Below are positions 47,142 to 57,079 of a DNA stretch of 64,000 nt, in pieces (position 1 is the first letter of the stretch; the number at the start of each line of letters is the position of its first letter). This DNA comes from Ananas comosus (taxonomy: Eukaryota > Streptophyta > Magnoliopsida > Poales > Bromeliaceae). The position numbers and the translations under genes were made by a program. The DNA lies in contig NC_033640.1 in NCBI RefSeq assembly GCF_001540865.1, positions 7,412,806 through 7,476,805 of the forward strand, read 5' to 3'. The notes beneath the pieces are model-generated. The model had not been told where the DNA came from and did not search any database. It saw nothing but the letters and a program-made list of their open reading frames with translations.

Positions 47142-48230
47142 GCTAGGTGCTTCCAATAGCATCAAGCACTTGGTGCTATCAACTTTTCCACCATTAGATC
47201 TACCCATTTGACTATTTTTATCCATTGGATTATGTTAGTCCCCATACCACTACTAAACTGCAAGGAGAACATTATCATCCTAACCTAGTAGCCTCACAAA
47301 ATCTTCATCCAAGGGCCAAAATCCCACAAGCAACAATGACTTAGTGCTATTAAAATCATTCCAGCCCAGCTCTCTCTCTCTCTCTCTCTCTCTCTCTGCT
47401 CTCTTCTCTCTCTCTATAATATAATATATATATATATATATATATTATAGAACTAGGCTAATATACTATTAATAGCACCAAGTCATTGATGCTACCAAGT
47501 TTTTGGCCATGGGATTAAGAGATGTGCGGTTAGATGATGTGGGGCCCCAAGGGTTGAGTGGGTGGTTGGTTGAATGGTATGATCTAACGGGTGAAATGAT
47601 CAAAAGGGTAGATCTAACGGCAGAAAACTTGGTAGCCAAGTGCTTCATGCTATTAATAGCATAGTAGCGCGACTCTAATATATATATATATATATATAGA
47701 GCTAGGCTGGTATACTATCGTACACGGAGGCCTCCGTGCTGCCAAGTTGTTTCAATGATGCGGCTTCCAAATCGACGATCGGCTCGTTAGACTTGATCTA
47801 CACTATTGAAAGATATTTGGAAACTAAATTTCATAATTTTTCGGTATTATTTACCTATCAACGAGTAGTGTAAAAATGAACGGCTGAAAATAAAAAATAT
47901 CATAAAAAATAATGATAAAAGATTTGAATTTAGATCAGACGGTACTGATCTTACTCTAAATAGTGAAAAGAATTTTCTATAAAAATTTCATCAGATTTGG
48001 ATTGTTTTACACCGTTAAATTTACAAACGCATCACATCTACCATTAAAATTGTCAATTTTAAGACCTTTTGATTACTAGCCAAATGATGTCGAAAAATTA
48101 TGAATTTAATTTCCAAATACTTTTAATAGTGTAGATCAAGTCTAACGGAGCCGATCGTCGATTTGGAAGCCGCATCATTGAAAACAACTTGGTAGCACAG
48201 AGCCTCCATGCTACGTGTATACCAGCCTGC

Positions 48231-48269
<39 letters not shown>

Positions 48270-51200
48270 GACAAGAAAAAAAATTTCACAAAATTTGAAG
48301 TTAGACAAAATGCACACATACTGCTATTCGCTGCTGATTTAGACCACCTTCAGCATGAATCAGTATATATCCTGATGTTTTATTCTCCGCTGGAAAATCT
48401 GCAGGACAAAAAAGATACAGGCATATTACCCCATAAAACCTTAAGCAGAATGCAGCATCAATGAATTGAAAAGTTGATACTAAGGGGAAAAAAACTAGAA
48501 GCTTATAGTGGCATCACGTCTCCTAACGAAACAAACTACTAAGAAAAATGATATTAATTTACAACTCCCTGCCAAAGGCATTAATAAAGGTCTAAATGGA
48601 ACCACTACCTCAAAGTTCTATTAAATATAACAGAAAATGAGTGGAAGTCACACAAGCCAATGTGCATAAGAAAAAAAATGAGAAAAAAAATAAAATCGAG
48701 CTACGAAAGAGAGAGTTCTGAACCCTTAGTGTCAAATGCTTAAAGCAAGAATTGAAGGGCCTATCGGCACGAGCCGTATTCACCATGTCATATCATGCCA
48801 GGAAGACACCAGCATGATACAGCCCCCGTACCGATGGCACAGCTCAAAACCCTCATTTCTTTAAATTAGTAAGTAATTTTCTCAACAAAGTTCAAAAGAT
48901 TTGATAAAGATACACAATAAGCAATTAATATTTTGTTGCTAAAGAAAATAAATATTTCATGCTATTATGTGTTCGCACACATGTATTTTTCTTTTACCGA
49001 CATATATCGGCACGGCCCGGCACCCACTGTGTCGTACCATGCTTGTAAGTTTTCGGCACTACCGTGTGCCATGGCAAAATAGACGAGAACAATCGTAGAA
49101 AATAAGCATGAAGATAATAAAGCAATAAAGAACAAGGAAGAAGGCAAGAACACAAGATTTTTGTGGTTCGGCCACTATGCCCACCTACATCCAGAAGCAA
49201 GATCTCCTCAATGGCTTCTTCGATTAATCCATGCTTGTAAGTTTTCGGCACTACCGTGTGCCATGGCAAAATAGACGAGAACAATCGTAGAAAATAAGCA
49301 TGAAGATAATAAAGCAATAAAGAACAAGGAAGAAGGCAAGAGCACAAGATTTTTGTGGTTCGGCCACTATGCCCACCTACATCCAGAAGCAAGATCTCCT
49401 CAATGGCTTCTTCGATTAATCCATGCTTGTAAGTTTTCGGCACTACCGTGTGCCATGGCAAAATAGACGAGAACAATCGTAGAAAATAAGCATGAAGATA
49501 ATAAAGCAATAAAGAACAAGGAAGAAGGCAAGAGCACAAGATTTTTGTGGTTCGGCCACTATGCCCACCTACATCCAGAAGCAAGATCTCCTCAATGGCT
49601 TCTTCGATTAATCCACGGCACAACAATACATATTTCAAGAATACTTCTCTAGATTGGATTTCAACAATACCTCTCTAGGCTCTCTCCCATGAATTTCTCT
49701 CTCCCTAAGGTATTACAATGAAGCACTATCTCAAAAACAAAGGTACAAAGGTTTAAAACACTAAAAACTCCAATTCTAGTAGAAAACGATCTTGCTGTCA
49801 GTCCCAATCTCCAATTCACTTCTACCTGTCGATCTTCCCTTAAAAGCCCTCTCCAAGATGTTCCTTTGACCATCCCTAATCTTAAAACACAAGATTAAAT
49901 CAAGTTGGAATTGAATCCAACTTAAAAAAAGTCTGTCACGGCCTTGGGCTCTAGAGCCAAGATAGTGGGCTCCGGAACTAGAAGGTTTCCAAATGTCGGG
50001 TTTCAGAACACACCAATTTGGCTCCAAAGCCAGATTGCCAGTCCAACCAACAACATCTTCGGGTTATGCAGAACTTCAGCACAGAATCTGAAATTCGCTT
50101 GGGCTCCAGAACCCACCAACTTAGCACGGGGGGCTGAACCTCCAATAACCTCAAAACCTCGACATTTGATCATAGAATCGCCTCGGTACATGTCTTCACA
50201 TAATCCAACATAAATAGCCATTGTGGCTTCACATAATCCAACATAAATAGCCCATTGCTTACTGCAGGAATTGTCCCCAACACTTGGTAAGGCAGATAAG
50301 AAAGAAAGAATATAAGAGATAAGGTAGCTCTAAAGTAAATTTAACAAGTGAAGTCCGAAACATTTTGATCTCGTAAACAGTTGTATAATAAACTGATATG
50401 GAATAAAAATGATTTCTCATTCTTATGAAGCCTAAGGAACCACTAATTAATAAAATAGTTATAAAACCATGAATTCCCTTTCAACAGCTCTAATTATCTA
50501 GAGATGGTAAGTAATGTCCTTATCAGCATGATGAAAATCAGGTAACTCAATCGAATAAGAACTATCTTTAAGATGACACTTCGAGGCTGTTTGGTTCAAG
50601 GTTAGTAATATTCTGGGAATGTTGTATATTTTTATATTTTGAATGACAAGTTTGTTACTAATTTATCAAGCCATTTGGGTTGAGAGGTTGTTAAAAACTA
50701 GTATATTTTTATTAATGGACAACTAGTGATTCCCATCGAGCATGAAAATAAGAATACATCATGACCCATGATAATCTAGTATTCCTACCACTCAGAAATC
50801 TATAATGATTCCACTATTTCACCAACACCGTTTGCAACTGCCGAACTTGAGTTGAATGGTAGTGATTTGATTATTTTCAATAGAAAATATAGAGGATTAC
50901 CAGAATATTACAAACCTTCAACCAAACGGCCCCTTCATATTATGATAATTCTTCGATAATCGATATAAAGTTTTTTTCTCGGCATCCATCATAATGTTCC
51001 CGTGCGGCATTAACTATGGCAGAAAAAATGTTAATTCCATTCAGAAAAATAAATAAAAAGAAAAAGAAAATCTAAAACTTGCCTGATATCCCCTTCTCAC
51101 GGCGCTCAGTACATGGCTTCCATGATACAGTCGATGAGTAAGGGTTCTCCCAAAGCGATGTAGGCTCTTCCACCTTCATCAACAAAAGAAGATTAAGACA

Positions 51201-52028
51201 AAAGCAAGGAGAAAGTAAAGTTGGTATCTTTTCTACATTAAAAAAAAAGAAGCATAAACAGGATAACCTACAAAGAACATCCATACACTCTAACCCCTGT
51301 CTCAATTACCCCCCGAATAACAAATTGCGTCAATTTCAACGCTGCACTTTATCACTATCTCAAATAGGCCCAAAAGTTTCGGATCACGTTGAATTCAGAT
51401 GCGAAACTTCGCTGTAATTAACCGGTGACTCCAAACTAATATACGAACATCCATGTTAGCTGCAACCAAAACAACGGCTCCTACTTACGGATACGCATTC
51501 ACCTTTTGTGACAATTTATTGCATTGAAATTCGACAAACCATCGAATTCAAAGCGCAGGATTGATACAGATGCAATTCTCTTTATGGAGTAATTTTTGGC
51601 AAAAGAAATAGTAATCGGATCGCACCGCTAGAAGAACAATGTCGAGAACAGAGTAGTCTGAAACTTACGTCCGGGCAGCGAAGAATAACCCCTTCCTTGC
51701 GGCATAGATAAGGCTCGTCCTGCGGCAGAAAGAGGCAGAAGGCATCATTGTGAGCTACAAACCACATTGGGCGGCGGGCAGGAGAGGGATGGGATGAAAA
51801 TCGAAAGATTTTGAAGTTGCATGCCGCAAGCAGGCATTGGGAAATAAAAAGGAGTTAAGAGAGGAGCAGACAAACCGAGGGGCTCCGGAGATAAGGGAGG
51901 GATATGATTCCGGCCAGGAGCAGAAGGGAGAGAGATGCGAGGAAGATGCGGACTGCGGAGGAGGAGAAGATGAAGAAGAAGATGCTGCTGCCGGCGGCCG
52001 AGCGCCGAAGATGCTCCGCCATCATCAT
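41175..52028 (-). CDS. O-fucosyltransferase family protein (plant GT106/GT65-like)
   Basis: This is a Golgi type II glycosyltransferase of the plant protein-O-fucosyltransferase-like family, probably acting on cell-wall glycans or glycoproteins; the substrate cannot be told from sequence. The exons are 51876-52028, 51669-51719, 51083-51173, 48322-48398, 45422-45510, 43709-43828, 43083-43199, 42847-42990, 42620-42743, 42137-42328 and 41175-41534. The total is 1,518 bases, 505 aa. Residues 16-43 form a membrane anchor (IFFFIFSSSAVRIFLASLSL...). Family motifs: ILIHAEGGLNQQRIAICNAV (donor-site region), ILPRIKEKK-type region, RLRCRVNYHALKF, ALHLRSEKGMVGLSFCDFVG, YVASGQVYGG, and THGGNFAKLIIGARRYMGHR. 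It ends in NPLTPCMCRA. Three ATGs in a row open the frame; I took the first. The third intron starts with GC, not GT. Confidence 0.92.
41690..41930. repeat. Unclassified dispersed repeat (copy 2)
   Basis: This is the partner of 34385-34640. Shared phrases are 'cctcgcac', 'tagtgcct(c/t)gcac' and an AT-rich tail with 'ctaaaagaata'. It lies in the last intron of the O-fucosyltransferase gene. Confidence 0.5.
44512..45066. repeat. Foldback MITE, core family B (copy B6)
   Basis: The arms are 'agtaccaaggccttggtctt' and 'acaaaggttttggtacttct'. The core words 'tgatggagcatcaaaattga' / 'caattgtcaattctatgttg' are inverted partners. The right-hand 'gcaagtacaaaggttttgg' arm is duplicated once more at 45083-45128. 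It lies in an O-fucosyltransferase intron. Confidence 0.6.
46235..46530 (-). mobile_element. Candidate small TRIM, minus orientation
   Basis: Direct repeats of about 80 bp occur at 46235-46314 (TGTCAAATTATATGAAACAA) and 46450-46530 (TGTTAAATAATATGAAACAA), ending ATATTCAA(CA). Beside the right copy, 'ctactctaatatcat' is close to the complement of a tRNA-Met primer site, as expected for an element on the minus strand. No clear target duplication is visible. Confidence 0.5.
46648..46872. repeat. MITE with CCCGTTTGGCC ends
   Basis: The left end is GGGCCCGTTTGGCCAAGC. Toward the right is 'tgctaggccaaacgaagcc'. The interior includes paired 'ttgcagttgcatgtgtg' and 'cacacacaactgcaaa'. Non-coding, in an O-fucosyltransferase intron. 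Confidence 0.5.
47071..47137. repeat. (TA)n(GA)n microsatellite
   Basis: A TA run is followed by a long GA run, directly before foldback copy A4. Confidence 0.95.
47138..47690. repeat. Two family-A foldback MITEs (A4, A5) with CT/TA repeats between
   Basis: A4 (about 47139-47355) has arms 'caatagcatcaagcacttgg' / 'acttagtgctattaaaatc'. A5 (about 47449-47678) has arms 'ctattaatagcaccaagtca' / 'tgcttcatgctattaatagc'. The core 'accactactaaactgcaagg' or 'ggttggttgaatggtatgat' is shared with A1-A3. A5 is in the opposite core orientation. Confidence 0.65.
47700..48235. repeat. Foldback MITE, core family B (copy B5)
   Basis: The arms are 'gtatactatcgtacacggag' / 'catgctacgtgtataccagc' and 'ggcctccgtgctgccaag' / 'ggtagcacagagcctccatg'. 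The core has 'gatcggctcgttagacttga' and its complement. A TATA run follows and reaches to within 60 bp of an O-fucosyltransferase exon. Confidence 0.75.
48750..49040. repeat. GTGCCG-word repeat (third member)
   Basis: It contains 'gggcctatcggcacgagccg', 'cgtaccgatggcacagctc' and 'atatcggcacggcccggcac', with an AT-rich interior that includes words shared with 33000-33120 ('aaatatttcatgc' / 'gtatgaaatattt'). It abuts the 192-bp tandem array. Confidence 0.5.
49041..49616. repeat. 192-bp tandem repeat, three near-identical copies
   Basis: Units start with GCTTGTAAGTTTTCGGCACT at 49041, 49233 and 49425. I see only one or two differences (for example 'aagaacac' against 'aagagcac'). Since 192 is divisible by three, a minus-strand frame stays open through all copies and encodes a 64-aa unit (GLIEEAIEEILLLDVGGHSG...). 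The 'tggttcggccac' word is common in plant LTRs. The array probably came from a retrotransposon end and lies in an O-fucosyltransferase intron. Confidence 0.9.
49617..50282 (-). mobile_element. LTR-like sequence adjoining the 192-bp array
   Basis: The right edge reads ATTGTCCCCAACA, i.e. TGTTGGGGACAATTCCTGC on the minus strand, which is a typical LTR start. A 33-bp direct duplication ('cttcacataatccaacataa') lies just inside it. The opposite edge is probably within or beyond the tandem array. No internal domains are present. Low certainty on the limits. Confidence 0.4.
50589..50927. repeat. MITE, GTTTGGTTCAAGG family (copy 3)
   Basis: The left end GTTTGGTTCAAGGTTAGTAA and the right end 'atattacaaaccttcaacca' are inverted. 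It is the best preserved of the three copies and lies in an O-fucosyltransferase intron. Confidence 0.75.
51081..51082 (-). other. GC-type splice donor (GC-AG intron)
   Basis: In the O-fucosyltransferase gene the third exon ends ...GGGATATCAG and is followed by GCAAGT. Joining here to the exon at 48322-48398 gives the conserved reading (...REKGIS, DFPAENKTSGY...) in phase. GC donors with this AG|GCAAGT context are the usual minor variant in plants. Confidence 0.8.
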
Positions 52029-52957
52029 CTCTTCCCGTTTCCCTGCTGTGCTGGGCTATTTATTTATGTAGCTGCATGCTAGCATAGATTTTATTTATTT
52101 TTTGGTTTTAGAAAAACTGAATTTGTACGGGAGGATGTATAATCAGCGGTTACTTGAACAACTTATCTAATCAGATCCTACTTTTTATCTAAATCTAAAT
52201 GCCCTTTTAATTCAGGATCTACGTTTCTGAGTGCGTTCAAATGAGATGTATGTAGATTGAAATGCAGTATTTTGAATCTTTATTTATAATTTCGTCTACG
52301 ACATTTTAAAAAAAATTACAGCAATATGAAGAGAATTATTTTGACCTTTTTTTTCCCGTTAATTGTTTTTAAGGATATACTAAAACTTTGTCCTCACTAG
52401 TGTAGCAAAATTTTACTTCGCCATCCTGTGATTTAAAAAATTACATACTTTACTATTTCGTAGTATAACAGGACTTTACTTTGTTATCCTATGATTCAAA
52501 AGGTTATATTAAACTATCAATTAATTTTATTTTTTTTTACTATAAATATCTATTGTTAAACAGGGTACAACCATGTTGTTTTCAATAAATTTCATTACAG
52601 TATTTTATTTGACGACGGATTTTTTTTCGTTGAAATAAAATTTAAATCACAAGATAGTTAAACACAACTTTTTAAATACCAGGATGGCAAATTGAAGTTC
52701 ACCCGTATTTTTATCATCCATGCGGGCTTTGTCACCACTTTAGCTATCCACAAAGGCAAGTTAAGTTATATTTCAATGTAAATCCAAATACAGAAATGAT
52801 GATAAAAAATTCCACAACCAAAATTTGTTCCCACCCAAAGTGAACTCTGTTGATTGATTTTGTCTACATCTGTACAAACTTTTCTCTTTTATGCTATCAC
52901 TTCGACTGCATAAGAATTTTTGACAATACAAATGATTACTACGTGCAGAGAAACTTC
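52029..52957. other. Spacer: O-fucosyltransferase promoter side and BRIZ 3' side
   Basis: No gene was found. From about 52400 to 52720 there is an inverted pair ('cttcgccatcctgtgattta' against 'ataccaggatggcaaattga'), likely a MITE, within 700 bp upstream of the O-fucosyltransferase start. Confidence 0.5.
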
Positions 52958-55900
52958 CTAGCTTCTTTTCTTGTTACTCATCTTCGAAGATCTTCTGCCT
53001 TTTGTGGTAACAGGCTGCGGCTGCGATGCGACCGGCAGCAGCATACCTCCTTTTACGTCATCAGCATCCGCCATCTTATCTATCGTCCTCTGTGCCTCGA
53101 TGAAGACTGTGAAATCTCTTATCTGTAAACACAAATTCAGCAATAAAGATAATAGAGTTCGTCAATTTTGTTTACACATTAAATGCTGGCCTTCAGGCCC
53201 ACAAATTAAATCAGTTTCAGAAGTACATGCCACCTCTTCTTCTAGATCACGGATCTTCTCATCCTTCATTCTCAGTGTTGTCTTTTCCCTGCAAAAGATG
53301 GGAATAAAATTCAATATTCTATATCGAGATAATTCTTGTTCAAAAGCAAAGAAAAATCAAGACAAACAGTAAAAAAAGAAAAGGAAAGGAAAAAAAGGGG
53401 ACATATACATACTAAAAAAAGCTTAAAAACCAAAGTCAGGCTTTGACTGGCATAGCACAAGGAATAAAAACTACCTCTCCTCAGTCTTCTCGAGCCTTTC
53501 ACGCCAAACTTTCTGATTTTCCATAAGACTGCTATTTAGCTACATGAAGAAATAAAATCAATGTGATGAGAGGAAATCGCATATAATTAAGCAACAACAG
53601 TGAAGGTTATGTAAGCATAATCATATGAATAGAAGCCCACTACTGAAACTTCTTTTTTATCCTTAGTCAGATTTTCTAGCTTAAGCTGCAGATCTTGCAG
53701 CTTGATGTTCACAGCTCCATCCACAGCTTCGGCTATGTGCTTTTCCCTTTCTTCCTTTGCTTCTAGAAGTAGAGCTTCATAATACTGTCCATTAAGAAAG
53801 AATTGTAAGCACTTTCAGGAAATAAAAAGAAAGAACAACAATATAACTTTAAAGAAAAAAGAATAATGCTATACCTGTTTTTGGCTTTCAAGTTGGCTTG
53901 CAAGGAGCCGATTGTATTCATCGACAATCTGTTACAAAAATTTATATGCAACCCAAATAAGAAAAACAAATCATGAAAAGAAGAAGTGCAGGAAAAAAAA
54001 AAAAATTCGATGAAAAATTTAGTATTGCAGAGACTTACTGCCTCTATTCTGCTGCTTAATACAGCACTGCTGATTCCAGAGTCATCGCTGCATGTGCAAT
54101 TTACTGAATTGTCACCAACAGCACTACATTTTGACCTCATCTTCGCATGCTTTTCATCGCTTTTGGATTGATTCAGTCGATGAACATAGGTATCACCAAC
54201 GTAGTCCCAAACCCTTTGAGTTTCAAGGTGGAGAGAATAGCAATGCTGTGTATCTTTCCAATGTCTTACTGCATGTCCTTCTTTGTATCTGTTACAAGAT
54301 ATGCAGGTGATTTTCATAACATTGTTTTGAGCAGGTAAAGATGTTATAACAATATTAACAACTTGAAAGAAAGCAGCAGGCATAAACAAGTAAAATAGTA
54401 TTATTGAACAATCAACATACCTTCCGCATCCAACGAAACCACAGATTACACAGATCCAGAGGTTTTCAGATGTCTCACAAATTGAGCATGTGGGTTTATC
54501 TGCATGCTTCTGACAGAATTGACAAACCTGTAATAAAAATTAAAAGCGGACACTTAAAAGTGGTTACCGCTGTGATTTCAAACAAATGTTAAAATTAATG
54601 GTGTGAAATAAGAGCAAACAAGAATAAAACTTGTGGTTCAACAGCATATCGACAATGATAGAATCCTGTAACAGATTTACAAACAAATATTTGACAGTTC
54701 ACGGTTAAATTTCACAATATGTAACGTTTTACAGTCGAGCTAGAAATTGCTACATCAAAGTATATGTCAGCCACTCATAAGAATCCACTACACCCTTAAA
54801 AATTAAATTTGCAGTATTCTGAAAAGATGCTTAAGTATTACACAATCAACAATCAACAATCAACATTCTGTTTCGTGTAGTGAAAGAGAATCTATGACTG
54901 GTCTATTGGACTTAATTTTACCTAAATTTGAAAATCTGATTTGTTGAGACAAGGGAAAGAAATGTTCAAAGGAATGATAAATCTCAGTAAGCTCAACTAA
55001 ATTTGTTAAACTGGATAGGCTGATAGTAGAACAAATAATGGATTGCACAGGTAATATGGTAGGGGAAGCGATCAAGAATGTGAAGCAAGAATAACAAGAG
55101 TACCGACTGCCACAGCAGTCTGCACGGGATGTACCACAATCTTCACTTGAAAGTTTCTTTTGCAGAAACTCTGAAACCTGTGATTTAAAAAATGGGCAAA
55201 CTTCAAAAACCACCCCTGTGGTTTTGCATTTTCTCACTTTAGTACCCTATGGTTTAAAGTGTATCAAGTTAGTGTCCTGTGGTTTCATTTTTATCTTTTC
55301 GTCAACTTCTCTGTTAATACTTCGTTAAATTATATACAAAAAACTTCAGATACTCCACCTAGGTTTATCGAATATTCACTTTAGTACCCTTTAGTTTTAA
55401 CTTTGTCACTGATTTAACAAATAGATTAGTAGAATCGATAAAAAAAAGATAAAAATAAAACCACAAGATACTAAATTGATACACTTTAAACTACAGGGTA
55501 CTAAAGTAAGAAAGTGTGAAACCACAGGAATGGTATTTGAAGTTTTCCCTTAAAAAAATCAGGCCGAAACCAATCTCAGCCAAATGGATTGCATTTCGGC
55601 AATTTCCAACCTTGGGTTTCCTTTTTTTCTTTTTTTTTTTTTTCTGCTTTGGCTTTATAAATAATCAACGCATCTTTTTGTACAAAAAAAATTCTGATAA
55701 ACGAATGCCATTCCTAATTAAAATTCTAATCATATAAGAGAATAGCCGCAAATTATATGAATGAAAACAAAAGACAAATGGATAAAATATGGAACAACAA
55801 TCATAACAATTAAATGGAACATTTTGCCAGTTCTAGATTAGTGAGGAAATAACAGGTGATAATAATAACTATAAAGGATGGAGTTACTGGGCAAGATGAG

Positions 55901-57047
55901 TTGGCCCACGTTGAAACACATGAGCACTGAAAAGAATGGTCACAAGTAGTGGCAACAATCCCGCTGATGTCTTGGTCAAGTCTCTCTAAACCATCACACA
56001 AGCATTAGTATAAAAGTCAGTTAGGTGCGAAAAATAAAATAAATAAAATAAGTATAAAAAAAGAAAATGCAAACAAAATGGTAAAAATGCCAAAATCTAT
56101 ATTATTGGTTTCAACGAAGGATATTTGCATAACTGTCCAAAGATATCTAGATAGGCATGTGGCTAAGATAAATTAACAGTGAAATGAGCACATCAAAGCC
56201 AAAGAATTATTTTCTGAACGGATAAAGATGATTTTTAGACAAGCTTATAAACATTCAATATACCCTATATACAGCAAAAGAGAATGAGAGTTTTCTTGAT
56301 TTAACCTTTCATTGATGGTTCTAAAAAACCAGAAGAGTCAAGAAATCTCATCCAAGGACTTGAACTTTTTAGATGAGTTGGGTTTGTACTTTGTAGCAAT
56401 AAAGCCTTCAAAAACAGTTTTATTATTTAATCTCAGTTTTTGGAGACCTGACTAAACATTTAATAATAGTACAAACTATTATTAGAGGCTTTTCTTTTGT
56501 CTAGCTAGAACTATTGCAGAACTGCTGTCTCAATAGATTTGTTAGTAGAAGCTTTTTCATTAATGTTTCCTGCATAGCTTTTCACTGCAGAAAAGACGAA
56601 GCAGAAACCTTAAATCAGAGCTCCAGCTTTCGAAGCGTGAGAGCTCATGTTGGCTGTCTACCCACAGTAAAAACTCCAAAATATCTGCTAGCCAGACACA
56701 TATTTTATGTGAGTAGCTGGCATTGAGTATAGAAGCTGTTCTAGAAAGCCAAACCAAACCAGCTGGAATAGGAAATTCATCGAATATGAATGTCTAGAAG
56801 AAAAAATTATGAATATATAATAATTAAATCATATTTTCATATGACTAGAGTGGAATATATGGACAATGACATCTTAAAATCAAATCATCGGATACATGCT
56901 ATCAACATTTTGTTCCTTCCCTGCCAAACTATTGGCATCCCAATGGTAAGGCAATGGGGAGGCATGTGGTGAAGTCATAGGTTCGGTCCCAGGAGAAGCA
57001 CTCCAGGTAGGGTTGGGGGGTGGGTGGGTTGTGTTGCAAGGCAAGCT

Positions 57048-57079
<32 letters not shown>

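Noticed and set aside
55105..55185. Possible extra BRIZ exon beginning VSEFLQKKLSSEDC with good acceptor
   Set aside because: Joining the exon at 55888-55985 directly to 54421-54527 restores the conserved CPVCQFC zinc ligands in phase. The extra segment lacks them and is just intron next to a MITE.
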